Source of the DNA: Cephalopachus bancanus
Lineage: Eukaryota > Chordata > Mammalia > Primates > Tarsiidae
Direction of reading: 5' to 3'
NCBI GenBank assembly: GCA_027257055.1
Contig: JAPVLO010000039.1
Coordinates: 6,354,501-6,418,500, forward strand
Length of the DNA stretch: 64,000 nucleotides
Below the pieces are notes generated by a model. That model was not told the origin of the DNA, ran no database searches, and saw only the letters and a program-made list of their open reading frames with translations. A program made the translations under genes and the position numbers. Of the stretch, positions 24,656-36,439 are shown in pieces; positions within the stretch are counted from its first letter, which is position 1; the number at the start of each line of letters is the position of its first letter.

Positions 24656-24668
24656 TGAAATTCTTTTT

Positions 24669-25498
24669 ATTCATCAAAAATAATGTTCGAAAATGAAGGC
24701 AAGGAACTTTTATTCTCCATCCAGGAATGTAAGGAGCTTGGAAATTCTCACTATCATCCTTACAATAAGAAAAAAATAACATGAAAAACAACAGCTCCTT
24801 TGATATGTCGGGGAACTGAGTTACAGGAAAATGGCTGCTCCCCATGCCCCGCCAATGGAGACAGAGAATCACAGCTTACCAGAGCAGAAGCCCAGGAACA
24901 GAAACAAGGATAGGAAAACTTAAGCTATAATTGGTAAATTTCTGGAGGTTAAATGTTAAAAAAACTTCAGAGGGGCCTTACACACAAAAGTGACCGCACA
25001 CACTTTTATTAGTTTTACCTCCACAAGCTCTACTAGGTTCGCACAGTGAAGAGCAGAGAAAAAAAAAATCCCCTTATGCTTCTGGCAGGGGAGGAGAAAA
25101 ATAGCCATTGAGAATATGTCCACAGCATTTGTTCTTAACAAGGCCCATCATAAAGGGAAATTATTTTATCAGAGCCAAAGTTAATGAGATTTTACCAGAA
25201 CTTAATCAACCTGGGGAAGAGAAATGCCCACACAAGCCCCCTCAAGCCTTCCACATGAGGGAAAGGAAGTGCTCAACACCAGTCCCCTCTACCTTCCTGT
25301 TTCACCTAAAAGGGACAAAAACCCCAAACTAAGAAGCACCTGTGAAGGTCACAAGCCAGGGGTACAGGCTCACAGAAAGACTGAGACCTAATCACAGAAC
25401 TGTAGACTACTTTCCCTTCTTACCACCACATGAATAGGGCTCCTATATAACAGCAAGAGGACTACAGCTGAAAAAATTGCACATCTCAAACCTTATTT
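24669..25498. other. Intronic single-copy stretch
   Basis: Nothing recognised. Confidence 0.35.
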
Positions 25499-25508
25499 AA
25501 GAAGTCTT

Positions 25509-25802
25509 GGCCGGGCTCGGTGGCTCAGCCTGTAGTCCCAGCACTTTGGGAGGCCTAGGTGATGGATTGCCTGAGCCTGCAGGTTCAAGACCAGCCTGGG
25601 CAACTTGGCGAGACCTGATCTCCACAATAAATCAAAAAATTAGCTGGGCATGGTAGTAAGTGCCTGTAGTTCTGTCTACTTGGAATGCTGAGGTGAAAGG
25701 ATCAACGGAGCCCAGCAGGTCAACCTGGGGTGACTGTGAGCGTGCCACTTGCACTCTAGCCTGGGTGATGGAATGAGACTCCAATTCAATAAAATTTTAA
25801 AA
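25509..25802 (+). mobile_element. Alu with target-site duplication
   Basis: Flanked by aagaagtctt at 25499-25508 and 25803-25812; starts ggccgggctcggtggctcag. Confidence 0.95.
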
Positions 25803-26413
25803 AAGAAGTCTTTAGGGATACCCAAAGGGGAAGGAAAAAGGAAGAATACAAGAGGAATTTTAACTCTGAAACCTACAGCAACACAGCAAACAATAAACAA
25901 CCTGACTCCCAACCAGATCAACTTAAAGTTTCACACTAAAGGCCTATTTTCCTCAGTTACTTTTAATCAGTATATCAAATCTGGCTTTCAACAATAAATT
26001 ACAAGGCATACTACAATAAAAAACATAGACTTTGAAGAGTTACAGCAATATTCAGAACCAGTTCACAAACTGAAGAGATGTTAGAATTATAAGAGGTAAT
26101 AACTGTGATTTAAAACATCCATGATTAATATGCTACGGGGTCTACTGAAAAAAGTGGACAATATGAAAGAACAAATAGGCAGAGATGGAAACTCCAAGAA
26201 AGAATGAAAAGGAAATGCTAGAAACCAAAAAAATTGTAACAGAAATGAAGAATGATTTTGAGGGACCCATCAATAGACCAGATATAGCCAAGAAAAAAAT
26301 TAATATGATTGAATAAAATGCCAATAATAACTTCTAAAACTGAAATGCAAAGAGAAAAAAGAATGACAAAAATAGAACAGAACTCAAGAACTGTGGGACA
26401 ATTAGAAATGCAA

Positions 26414-26705
26414 GCTGGGCTCAGTGGCTCAGCCCGTAATCCTGCGCCTTTGGGAAGCTGAGGTGAGTAGGATTGCCTGAGCCCGCGGTTCGAGACCCGC
26501 CTGGGCAGCAAGACCTCATCTCTACAATCAATCAAAAAATCAGCCAGGCGTGGCAGCGCATGCCTGTAGTTCCAGCTATTTGGAAGGCTGAGGCGGAAGG
26601 ATCTCCAGAGCCCAGCAGGTCGAGGGTGCGGTGGCCGGGAGCGGCCACTGCACTCCAGTCTTGGTGACAGAGTGAGACTCAACTCAAAAAAAAAAAAAAA
26701 AAAAA
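26414..26705 (+). mobile_element. Alu in L1M
   Basis: Target duplication agaaatgcaa at 26404-26413 and 26706-26715; starts gctgggctcagtggctcagc. Confidence 0.95.
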
Positions 26706-26737
26706 AGAAATGCAAAATTATTCATAATGGGAATACC

Positions 26738-26738
<1 letters not shown>

Positions 26739-26770
<32 letters not shown>
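26739..26770 (+). repeat. (AG)16 microsatellite
   Basis: Uninterrupted AG dinucleotide run. Confidence 0.97.
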
Positions 26771-26777
<7 letters not shown>

Positions 26778-27665
26778 CAGAGTATATGTTTTAGGGCATA
26801 CGATGTATACAAATGTAATCTGATGACATCAACAACTGAAGAGATGGGGACAAAGCTGTAATGAAGTAGAATTTTTGTAGGTTATTAGGGTTACACTAGT
26901 ATAAACTCAAATTAGAGTGTCATAACTTTAGAATGTTAACATATAATCCCCATGGCAACCACTAAGAGAATATCTACGGAATATACACAAAATAAAAAAA
27001 AAGAAAGGAATTAAACATTTTACTACAAAAAACCAGGTAAATATAAAGACAGTAATGCAGGAAAGGAGGAACAAAAAAAAAGTAAGATATGTAGAAAAGA
27101 AAAAGCAAAATGACAAAAGTCTTTCCTGATCAGTAACTACTTTAAGTGTAAATGGATTACTCTCCAATCACAAGACAGGGATTAGCAGAATGGATGAAAA
27201 CACATAACACAATGATATGCTATCTACAAGAGACTTACTTTAGATCGAAAGACACAAATAGGTTGGAAGCAAAAGGATGGAAAAGATAGTCCATGAAAAT
27301 AGTAACCAAAAGAGTGCAGGGCAATTATACTAATATTAGGTAAGACATTTTAAATTTTTAGAAGGTTATAAGATAGAAAAAAGGACACTATATATTAATA
27401 AATGGTTAAATACAGAAAGAAGCTATAACAATTATCAACTTTTTATACCTAAATTACATACCATAAAAACATATAACTGACAGAATTAAAGGGAGAAATA
27501 ATTCTAAAATAATACTTGGAAACGTCAATAGCCCACTCTCAATAATGGATGGAACAACCAGAGATGATTAGTAAGGAAACCAAGGACTTAACACAATAAA
27601 CCGACTAGATTTAACAGACACATAACAGGATACTTTACCAAATAACAACAGCATACACAGTATTC

Positions 27666-27745
27666 TTTTTTTTTTGAGTTGGACTCTCACTCCTTCACCC
27701 AGGCTGGAGTGCAGTGGCACGCACACTCACGGCCACTCCAGTGTT
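27666..27745 (-). mobile_element. Short truncated Alu piece, antisense
   Basis: Only the poly-T and about 70 nt of the 3' end of an Alu, flanked by acagtattc at 27657-27665 and 27746-27754. It lies directly beside a second, full Alu. Confidence 0.85.
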
Positions 27746-27754
27746 ACAGTATTC

Positions 27755-28053
27755 TTTTTTTTTTTTTTTTTTCGAGTTGGAGTCTCACTCTGTTGCCCAG
27801 GCTGGAGGGCAGTGGCATGCTCCCGGCCACCGCAGCCTCAACCTGCTGGGCTCCGGCAATCCTTCTGCCTCAGCCTTCCTAGTAGCTGGAACTGCAGGCG
27901 TGTGCTACCACGCCTGGCTAATTTTTTGATTTATTGTAGAGATGAGGTCACGCCAAATTGCCCAGGCGGGTCTCGAACCCACGGGCTCAGGCAATCCACT
28001 CACCTCAGCCTCCCAAAGGCGTGGGATTACAGACTGAGCCACCAAGCCCGGCT
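27755..28053 (-). mobile_element. Alu, full-length, antisense
   Basis: Poly-T at 27755-27771, 'gagttggagtctcactctgt', ends 'gccaccaagcccggct'. Its 5'-flank target sequence is shared with the truncated copy. Confidence 0.94.
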
Positions 28054-28261
28054 ATGTTAAGTATTCTTAAGAGCACATGGAACACCTCCCAGGACAGACC
28101 ATATGCTAGGCCACAAAGTGAGTCTCAGTAGACTTAAAAAAATAGATATCATACAAAGTATCATCTCTATCAACAATGGGATAAAGATAGAAATCAATAA
28201 CAGAGGAAAAACTGGAAAACTCACAAATTTGTGGAAATTAAACAAAACTTACTTGTTCTAT

Positions 28262-28518
28262 TTTAGAGACACTCAGGCTGGAGTGCAGTGGCATAATCAT
28301 GGCTCATTGTTCCTCAACCTTCTGGGCTCAAACAGTCCTCCTGCCACAGCCTCCTGAGTAGCTGGGATTACAGGCATGTGTCACTATGCCCAGCTAATTT
28401 TTAAAATGTATTTGTAGAGATGGGGTCTTACCATGTTGTTTAGGCTGGTCTTGAACTCCTAGCCTCAAGTGATCCTCCCATCTCAGCCTGTAATAGGTAT
28501 GAGCCACCACACCTGGCC
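28262..28518 (-). mobile_element. Old Alu, antisense
   Basis: 'caggctggagtgcagtggca' up to 'gagccaccacacctggcc'. Linker 'tttttaaaatgtatttgtag' and 'gatggggtcttaccatg' are the ancestral form, without the lineage-specific diagnostics. Confidence 0.9.
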
Positions 28519-29708
28519 AACACAAACATCAAAGAAGCAATTACAAGAAAAATTAGAAAAACACGAAAACCCAATATACCAATACATGAATGCAGCAAAA
28601 GCAGCGCTAAGGGAGAAATTTATAACAATAAATGCTTACGTGAAAAACATAAAAGATGTCAAATCAACAAACTAATGTTACAACTTAAGAAATTAGAAAA
28701 AGAAGAACAAACTAAATCTAAAAACTAGCAGAAGGAAATAATAAAGATTAGAGCAGAGATCAACAAAACAGAATACAGAAAAATAATACAGAAAATCAAT
28801 AAAACCAAAAATTGTTTCTTTGAAGATATTGATAAAATAGATAAACCTTTAGCTAGACTAAGAAAAAATTCAAATTAGCAAAGTCAGAAATGAAAATGGA
28901 GACATTACTACCATTTCTACAGCAATACAAAGGATTATTATTAAAAAGTACTGAAAACAACTGTATACCAACAAATTAGATAACCTAGATGAGCGAGACA
29001 AATTCCTGGACACACAAAACCTTCCAAGGTGAAATCACAAAGAAATAGAAAATCTTAGATAGACCTACAACTAGTAAGCATATTGCATCAGTAATAAAAA
29101 AATCTCCTAACAAAGAAAGGCCCTAAACCTAATGACTTCACTAGTGAATTCTACCAAACATTTAAAGAAGAACTAATACCAATCCTCAAATTTTTCCAAA
29201 ACAATGAAGGATAGGGAACACTTCCTAATTCATTCAATAAAGCCAGCATTACCCTCATACCAAAGCCAGACAAAGACACTACAAGAAAACTACAGACTAA
29301 TATGCCCTATGAAGAATGATGCAAAAATCCTCTACAAATATAAGCAAACTGAATTCAGTAGCATATTAGAAGAATTAAACACTGTGACCAAGGAATTTAT
29401 TCCTGGAATGCAAGGATGGCTCAACCTATGAAAACGGATTAATGTACTATACCACATTAATGGAATAAAAGGAAAATCAAATAATCATCTCAACTGATGC
29501 AGAAGAAGCATTTGACAAAATTCAACACCTGCTCAATACTGAACAAACTAGGATTAAAGAGACTACCTCAACATAATAAAAGCCATATATTCAAACCTAC
29601 ATCAAACAATATACTCCATGGTAAAAGACTGAAAAATTTCCCTCTAAGATTAGGGCAAGGTGAGAATATCCACTTTTGCCACTACTATTCAGCATATTAC
29701 TAGAAACT

Positions 29709-29827
29709 GAAAAAAGAAGGAGGAAGAGGAGGGGGAAGAAGAAAGAAGAGGAGGAGGAAGAGGAGAAAGAAAAGGAAAAGGAAGAAAGAAAAAGAGGAAG
29801 GAAGGACAGGGAAAGAGGGAAAAAAAA
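29709..29827 (+). repeat. 119-nt purine-only tract with one C
   Basis: GA-rich sequence, pure purine at 29709-29806, a single C at 29807, then purine to 29827. It lies in the RT region of the L1M. Long mirror-like GA tracts can form triplex (H-) DNA. Confidence 0.95.
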
Positions 29828-30008
29828 TAAGACATCCAAACTGAAGAAGAAGAAGTAAAATTATCTCAGTTCACAGATAACAGGATATAATATGTAGAAA
29901 ACCCTAGAGTCTACAAAAAATGTTTAGAACTAATAAAAGAATTCAGCAAAGTTGCAAGATACAAAGTTAGCTAACAAAAACAATTTGCATTTCTTTTTTT
30001 TCCCATGA

Positions 30009-30302
30009 TCTTTTTTTTTTTTAAGTGGAAGTCTCAATCTGTCACCCACACTGAAGTGCAGTGGCATGCTCACAGCAACTGCAGCCTCAACCTGCTGAGC
30101 TCAGGTGATCCTTCCATCTCAGCCTTCCAAGTAGCTGAAACCACAGGTGCATGCTATCATGCCCAGCTAATTTTTTGATTTACTATAGAGATAAGGTCTC
30201 GCCATGTTGTGCAGGCTGGTCTGAACTCCTGGGCTTAGACAATCCTCTCACCTCTGCCTACCAAAGTGTTGGGATTACAGATGTGAGCCACAATGCCCAG
30301 CT
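30009..30302 (-). mobile_element. Alu in L1M, antisense
   Basis: Poly-T, then 'gtggaagtctcaatctgtca', to 'gagccacaatgcccagc'. The L1 sequence aatttgcattt/aatttgtattt forms the target repeat. Confidence 0.9.
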
Positions 30303-30403
30303 ATTAATTTGTATTTTTATATATTAACAATGAACAATCTGAAAAGGAAATTTCAAAACCAACTCCATTTATATTTATGATGGCATCAAAAAGAATAAAA
30401 TAC

Positions 30404-30710
30404 GGCTGGGCGTGGTGGCTCACACCTATAATCCCAGCACTTTGGGAGGTTGAGGTGAGAAGATTGCCTGAGCCCACGGGTTCAAGACCAGCCTGGGCAA
30501 CTTGGCAAGACCTCATCTCTACCGTAAATCAAAAAATAAGCTGGGCGTGGTAGCGTGTGCCTGTAGTTCTAGCTACTTGAAGGCTGAGGCAGAAGAACTG
30601 CGTAAACCCAGCAGGTCGAGGCTGTGGTGGCCATGAGCCTGCCACTGCACTCCAGCCTGGGTGACAAAGTGAGACTCCAACTCAAGAAAACAAAAAACAA
30701 AACAAAACAA
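30404..30710 (+). mobile_element. Alu in L1M
   Basis: Perfect 13-bp target duplication aagaataaaatac at 30391-30403 and 30711-30723. Confidence 0.96.
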
Positions 30711-30749
30711 AAGAATAAAATACTTAGGAATGAACTTAACCAAGAAGGT

Positions 30750-31043
30750 GGCCAGGAGTGGCAGCTCACGCCATAATCCCATCACTTTGGGAGGCCGAGG
30801 TGAAGAGGACTGCCTTAGCCCATGGTTTGAGACCAGCCTGAGCAACTTGGCGAGACCTCATCTCTACAATAAATCAAAAAATTAGCCGGGTGTGGTGGCA
30901 TGTGCCTGTAATTCCAGCTACTTGGAAGGCTGAGGCAGAAAGATTACCTGAGTCCAGCAGGTCAAGGCTGTGGCTGTGAGCGTGCAACTGCACGCCAGCC
31001 TGTGCAAAAGAGTGAGAATCTAACTCAAAAAAAAAAAAAAAAA
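30750..31043 (+). mobile_element. Alu in L1M
   Basis: Inserted after 'aaccaagaaggt', which recurs in part after the poly-A (aaaggt). Starts ggccaggagtggcagctcac. Confidence 0.92.
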
Positions 31044-31078
31044 AAAAGGTAAAAGACTTGTACAATAAATTAAAATAA

Positions 31079-31370
31079 GCTGAGCTCGGTGGCTCAGCCT
31101 GCAATCCCGTGCTTTGGGAGGCTGAGGTGAGTGGAGTGCCTGAGCCTGCGGGTTCGAGACATGCCTGGGCAAGTAGGTGAGACCTCATCTCTACAATAAA
31201 TCAAAAAATTAGCCAGGCGTGGTAGCGGGGGCCTGTAGTTCCAGCTACTCGGAAGGCTGAGGCAGAAGGATCGCCGGAGCCCAGCAGGTCGAGGCTGCGG
31301 TGGCCGGGAGCAGCCACTGCACTCCAGTCTGGGCGACAGAGTGAGACTCTAAAACAAAAACAAAAACAAA
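31079..31370 (+). mobile_element. Alu in L1M
   Basis: Starts gctgagctcggtggctcagc. A-rich tail (aaaac)n, then a target repeat resembling aaattaaaat. Confidence 0.93.
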
Positions 31371-31404
31371 ATTAAAATTAAAATTGCTGAAAAAAATTAA
31401 TACA

Positions 31405-31709
31405 GGTCAGGCTCGGTGGCTCAGCCTGTAATCCCAGCATTTTGGGAAGCCAAGGCGAGTATTACCTGAGCCCGCAGGTTCCAGACCAGCCTGGGCAACT
31501 TGGAGAGACCTCGTCTCTACAATACATAAAAACATCAGCCAGGTGTGGTAGTGCACGCCTGTAGTTCCAGCTACTTTAAAGGTTGAGGTGGAAGGATCAC
31601 CAGAGCCCAGCAGGTCGACACTGGGGTGGCCGTGAGTGTGCCACTGCACTCCAGCCTGGGCAACAGAGTGAGACTAAAACTAAAAAGAAAAAAGAAAAAG
31701 AAAAGAAAG
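31405..31709 (+). mobile_element. Alu in L1M
   Basis: Target duplication aaattaataca at 31394-31404 and 31710-31720. Starts ggtcaggctcggtggctcag. Confidence 0.95.
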
Positions 31710-31820
31710 AAATTAATACATAATTAAGTAGAAGAATATCACATGTTCACGGATTAAGTACTACCCAAAGTGAGCTACAGATTCATATGCAATCCATATC
31801 AAAATCCCAATGATGTTTTT

Positions 31821-32097
31821 TTTTTGAGTTGGAATCTCATTCTGTCGCCCAGACTGGAGTGCAGTGGCCGCTCCCGGCCACCGCAGCCTCAACCTGCTGG
31901 GCTCCAGTGATCCTTCCGCCTCAGCCTTCCGAGTAGCCGGAATTACAGGCATGCGCTACCACGCCCGGATGATTTTTTGATTTATTGTAGAGATGAGGTC
32001 TCGCTGCCCAGGCGGGTCTCGAACCTGCGGCTCAGGCAATCCACTCACCTCAGCCTCCCAAAGGCGCAAGATTACAGGCTGAGCCACCGAGCCCGGC
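31821..32097 (-). mobile_element. Alu in L1M, antisense
   Basis: Target repeat tgatgttttt at 31811-31820 and 32098-32107. Lineage-specific type. Confidence 0.95.
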
Positions 32098-32230
32098 TGA
32101 TGTTTTTTGCAGAAATAGAAAAACCCATTCTAAAATTCATATGGAATCTCAAAGGACCCCAAGTAGCCAAAACAATGTTAAAAAAGAACAAATCTTAGGA
32201 CTCACACTTTCTGATTTAAAACTTGTTATA

Positions 32231-32537
32231 AACCGGGCTCAGTAGCTCAGCCTGTAATCCCGCGCTCTGGGAGGCTGAGGTGAGTGGTTTGCCTGAGCCT
32301 GCGGGTTCGAGACCTGCCTGGGCAACTTGGTGAGACCTCATCTCTACAATAAAAAAAAAAAAAAATTAGCCGGGTGTGGTAGCGCACACCTGTAGTTCCA
32401 GCTACTGGAAGACTGAGGCAGAAGGATCACCAGAGCCCAGCAGGTTGAGGCTGCAGAGGCTGGGAGCGGCCACTGCACTCCAGTCTGGGCGACAGAGTGA
32501 GACTCCCACTCAAAAACAAAAAAAACAAAAAAAACCA
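32231..32537 (+). mobile_element. Alu in L1M
   Basis: Target repeats aaaacttgttata and aaaacttactata (two mismatches), tail (aaaac)n. Starts accgggctcagtagctcagc. Confidence 0.93.
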
Positions 32538-34108
32538 AAAACTTACTATAAAGCTGCAGCATTCAAAACAGTGTGGTACTGGTAGGAAGACACATATATA
32601 GACCAATGGTATAGAAAGTCCAGAAATAAACTTTGCATATATTGTCAAACAATTTTTGACAAAGGTGCCAAGATCACTCAATAGGGGAAAGGTTAGTCTT
32701 TTCAACAGATGCTTCTAGGAAAAAACTGTATATCCATACACAAAATAATAAAGTTGGACCCTTACCTAACATCATATATAAAAATTAAAACAAAAATGGA
32801 TCGAAGATCTAAATGTAAGACCTAAAACTATAAAAACACTTAGTACAAAACAGGGCAAGAGTTTTTATGACAATGAATTTGATAATGACTTATTAGATAT
32901 AGCACAAAAGGCATAGGCAATAAAAGAAAACATAGGCAGATTGGACTTCATAAAGATTTTTAAATTTTGTGCAACAAAAACCACTATCAACAGAGTAAAA
33001 AAGCAATCCACAGAACGGAAGAAAATATATTTGCAAATAATATATCTGACAAGAGATTCATATACAGAATATCTAGCACTCCTAGAACACAACAGAAAAC
33101 AATCTCATTTGAAAATGGGCAAAGTTGTTAAATAAATATTTTCCAAAGAAGATATTCAAATAGCCAACAAGCACATGAAAAGATGCACATCATTAGGAAA
33201 TGCAAATCAACAGTACAATGAGATTTCATCTCACATCCATTAGAATGACTACTATTAAAAAAACAAATAAGTGTTAGTGAAGATGTACGCTGCTGATGGA
33301 AATGTAAAATGGTGCAACTTCTGTGGAAAACAGAATGATGGTTCCTCAAAAAATTAACAGAATTGCCAAATGACCTAGCAGCTACTTCTAGGTATATACT
33401 CACAAGGAATTGAAAGCAGATATTTGTGTACCGATGTTTATAGCAGCATTATTCATAATAGCTAAAATGTGAAAGTACCAAGTGTCCATTGATGAATGGA
33501 TAAGAAATATGTGGTATATACATACAATGAACTATTGTTCAGTTCTCAAAAGGAAAGAACTTCTGACACATGCTACACCATGGATAAATCTTGAGAACAT
33601 GAGATGATAATGAAAAAAGCCAGTAATAAAAGGACAAATACTGTATAATTTCCACTTATTGGAGATACTTAGAGTAGTTAAAAAATCTTAGAGACAAAAA
33701 GTAGAATGGTGGTTGCCAGGGGCTTGGAAGAGAGGGGAGTGGGGAGTTATTGTTTAATGTGTACAGAGTTTGCTTTACAAGATGAAAGGGGTCCTGGAGA
33801 TGGACAATGGTGATGGTTGCACAACATTATAAATGTATTAACATTTAATACTGAATTACATACTTATAAATGGTTAAGGTGGTCACTTTTATGTTATGTG
33901 TATTTTACCACAATTTTAAAAGTTGGGAAAAAAATAAAAGGATAAAAAAAAATATGCCATACAAACACTAATCAAAAGAAAGCTGGAGCGGCTATACTAA
34001 TGTCAAGCAAGCAAAGTAGACTTAATAACAAAGACAATTACCAATGATAAAGAGGGATATTACATAACGATAAAAGGGCCAATTAACCAAGAGGACATAA
34101 TCCTAAAC

Positions 34109-34625
34109 TGTCAGGAGCGGATGTGGTGTGAGGAGCAGACGAGCACTGTCACTGTAGCAGGCCTTCAGTAAAGGCCCCAAGCGAAGGCAAGGACTCACTT
34201 AATGGCCCCAAGCGAAGGCAAGGTCTCGCTTAATGGCCCCAAGCTCATAGGCAAGGTCTCATTTGGTAGCTCTGCATCCTAGCCAAAGGAAGGGGATGCA
34301 GCCTGCTACACGAAATGGTGTCTCAGACGCCTACATATCCAGGTGCACATAGCATAAATTAAGTTTTAGCTACAAGATAACCGTGGAACAGCTCGCCTTT
34401 AGGTAGCAACAAAGTTCCGCTATAGCTTCCTCACAGACCTTGAATACCTTCCTTTGTGCTTGATTATAAAATAAACACGCTGAGCTAGTTCGGGGTCACT
34501 TCTCCTCATCAGAGGAAAGTGTCCCACCTGGCCCCAGCTTTTCTTTATGTCTTTGTGTCTGTGTCTTTCTTAATCTCTCGCCACTGTCTCTTTGGACCCT
34601 CAAGGCAGCCACGCAGGCTGCAGCA
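34109..34625 (+). mobile_element. Solo LTR, class II (ERVK-like) by its 6-bp duplication
   Basis: TGTCAGG at the left, ...GCAGCA at the right, flanked by ctaaac (34103-34108) and ctaagc (34626-34631), a 6-bp target duplication with one change. Contains a TATA-like/polyadenylation cluster with aataaa at 34470-34475, a (T/G)CT-rich 3' part and three tandem 31-nt units. It interrupts L1 ORF2. Class is inferred from duplication length; I do not recognise the exact family. Confidence 0.8.
34173..34267 (+). repeat. Three tandem 31-33 nt units inside the solo LTR
   Basis: Units start ggccccaagcgaaggcaagg at 34173 and 34204. The third, from 34235, is diverged (ggccccaagctcataggc). This is a common arrangement for LTR U3 enhancers. 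Confidence 0.9.
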
Positions 34626-34834
34626 CTAAGCAAATGTGCTTCAAAATACATGAAACAAAACCTGACAGAAATTAAAAACAGACAAATACACAATTAGAGT
34701 TGGAGACCTCGACACTTCTCTGAATAATGAACAGAACTAGGAGAGAGAAAATCAGCAAAGAATAAGATTGAACACCACCATCAATCAACTGGATCTGACA
34801 TTTAGAAAATATCCCACCTGATAATAGTATAATA

Positions 34835-35198
34835 TAGTAAGTCCCTTATATATGAACTTTCAAATTGTGAACTTTCAAAGATGTGAACTTGCGTTTGCAT
34901 GTCCAATCATATTAGTTCACATGTCTGGCATACAATGTCACATGTGTGTATTCTCTACAAGTGGTTGTGCTTTTGTATACTTTACTGCACAGTACTGTAT
35001 ACAGTACAATAGTACAGTATCTTTATTTCAAGCCCAAGATGTCTGGAAGCAAGTGTAAACACAGCAGTGATGTAGCTGGTACAGTACTATATGGCTAATT
35101 GCGTTAGTTGGGTACCTAGGCTAACTTTATTGGACTTACAAACAAATTGAACTTCAAAACACACTCTTGGAACTTGTTCCTATGTAGGGGACTTACTG
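34835..35198 (+). mobile_element. Non-autonomous Tc1/mariner (Tigger-like) DNA transposon in L1
   Basis: 364 nt flanked by TA on each side. Terminal inverted repeats: tagtaagtcccttatatatg at the left and the complement of cagtaagtcccctacatagg at the right. No transposase frame. Confidence 0.78.
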
Positions 35199-35424
35199 TA
35201 CATATATTTACAAATGTACAAGAATAATTCATCAAGATAGGCTACATTCTGAGTCATAAAATCACAAAACAAACTTTAACAAATTTAAAAGAATTAAAAT
35301 CATATAATGTCTGACCATAATGGAATTAAACTAGAAATCAGTAAAAGAAAGTTAAGAGGGAACTATTCAACCACTTGAAGTTATACACCACTCTTCTAAA
35401 TAACCACGGGTCAAAGAGGAAGTC

Positions 35425-35784
35425 CTCACCACACATGGTATTCTCAGTCTTTTTCATTTTATTCATACCACTGAATTTAGTGATATCTCATTATAGTTCA
35501 ATTTGCATTTTATTTATGACTAATGAAGTTGACCACCTCTTCACACATCTGTTGGCCACTCAAGTCTCTTGATTGTTTTCTATTAAGGACTTTTTGATAT
35601 GTATATGTACTAGTGTATATTAGTAGTCCTATGCTCATTGCACATATCTTCTAGTCTATGACTCATCTTTACATGCCTTGAGAAGGTGCCTTCTTAATTT
35701 TAACATAGTCTAATTTATCACTTTGTTCTTTATGGTTAAGTGGCTTTTTGTATCCTTGCTTAAGAAATCTTTGCCTACTCCAAA
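35425..35784 (-). mobile_element. L1 ORF2 fragment, antisense
   Basis: 'gatatctcattatagttcaa' and 'gaccacctcttcacacatct' are the antisense of the L1 ORF2 C-terminal region. Confidence 0.65.
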
Positions 35785-36080
35785 GTTTTTTTTTTTTTTT
35801 TTAGGTTGGAGTCTCACTTTGTTGCCCAGGCAGGAGTGCAAAGGCATGATTACAGCTCACTGCAGCTTCAATCTACTGAGCTCAGGAGATCCCTGTGCCT
35901 CAACCTCCTGGGTAGTTGGAACTACAGGTGTGTGCCACCACACCTGGCTAACTTTTTGACTTTTTGCAGAGATGAGGTCTCACTATGTTGCCTAGGCTGG
36001 TCTCAAACATCTGGGCTCAATTTTCCCACTTTGACCTCCCAAAATGCTGTGATTACAGGCATGAGCCACCACACCCAGCC
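35785..36080 (-). mobile_element. Alu, older, antisense
   Basis: Poly-T, 'aggttggagtctcactttgt', ends 'gagccaccacacccagcc'. Confidence 0.92.
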
Positions 36081-36122
36081 ATTAGCATCTTTATCTATAT
36101 TGGTTGTATTATTTATTTATTT

Positions 36123-36402
36123 ACTTGAGTTGGAGTCTCACTCTGTTGCCCAGGCTGGAGTGCAGTGGCACATCATAGCCACCCCAGTATTAATCTCTGG
36201 GATCCAGTAATCCTTCCGCCTCGGCCTTCCAAGTAACCAAAACTACACGTACGCGCTACCATACCTGGCTAATTTTTTATTTGTTATAGAGGCGAGATCT
36301 TGCCAAGTTGCTCAGGCTGGTCTGGAACCCACAGACTGAGGCAATCCACTCGTTTCAGCCTCCCAAAGTGCTGGGATTACAGGCTGAGCCACTAAGCCCA
36401 GC
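36123..36402 (-). mobile_element. Alu, antisense
   Basis: 'cttgagttggagtctcactc' to 'gagccactaagcccagctgg'. Separated from the preceding Alu by about 40 nt. Confidence 0.92.
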
Positions 36403-36439
36403 TGGTTGTTTTATTTTTTAAATTGGGTGGTGGGTACAT

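Larger units (their letters stand above)
25990..33935 (+). mobile_element. L1M-type LINE, sense, near full internal length, opened by many Alus
   Basis: Left part (about 26130-26390) resembles ORF1-type coding. From about 26930 on, ORF2 can be followed across the Alus: endonuclease-region remnants at 27000-28250, RT domain around 29200-29700, C-terminal domain at 32100-33650. The 3' end 'ttttaccacaattttaaaag' at about 33903-33922 is typical of old L1M elements. Many stops and frameshifts. Alus lie at 26414, 27665, 27757, 28262, 30009, 30404, 30750, 31079, 31405, 31821 and 32231. The left boundary is uncertain. Confidence 0.75.
33936..35424 (+). mobile_element. Second L1 ORF2 segment, sense, interrupted twice
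   Basis: ORF2 sequence at 33940-34108 resumes at 34626 and again at 35199-35424. The gaps are a solo LTR and a DNA transposon. It starts within a few bases of the 3' end of the L1M and is a separate copy of an internal ORF2 region. Confidence 0.7.

Noticed and set aside
26218..26715. 165-codon minus-strand frame with hydrophobic end
   Set aside because: Translation of an Alu in antisense plus L1 sequence.
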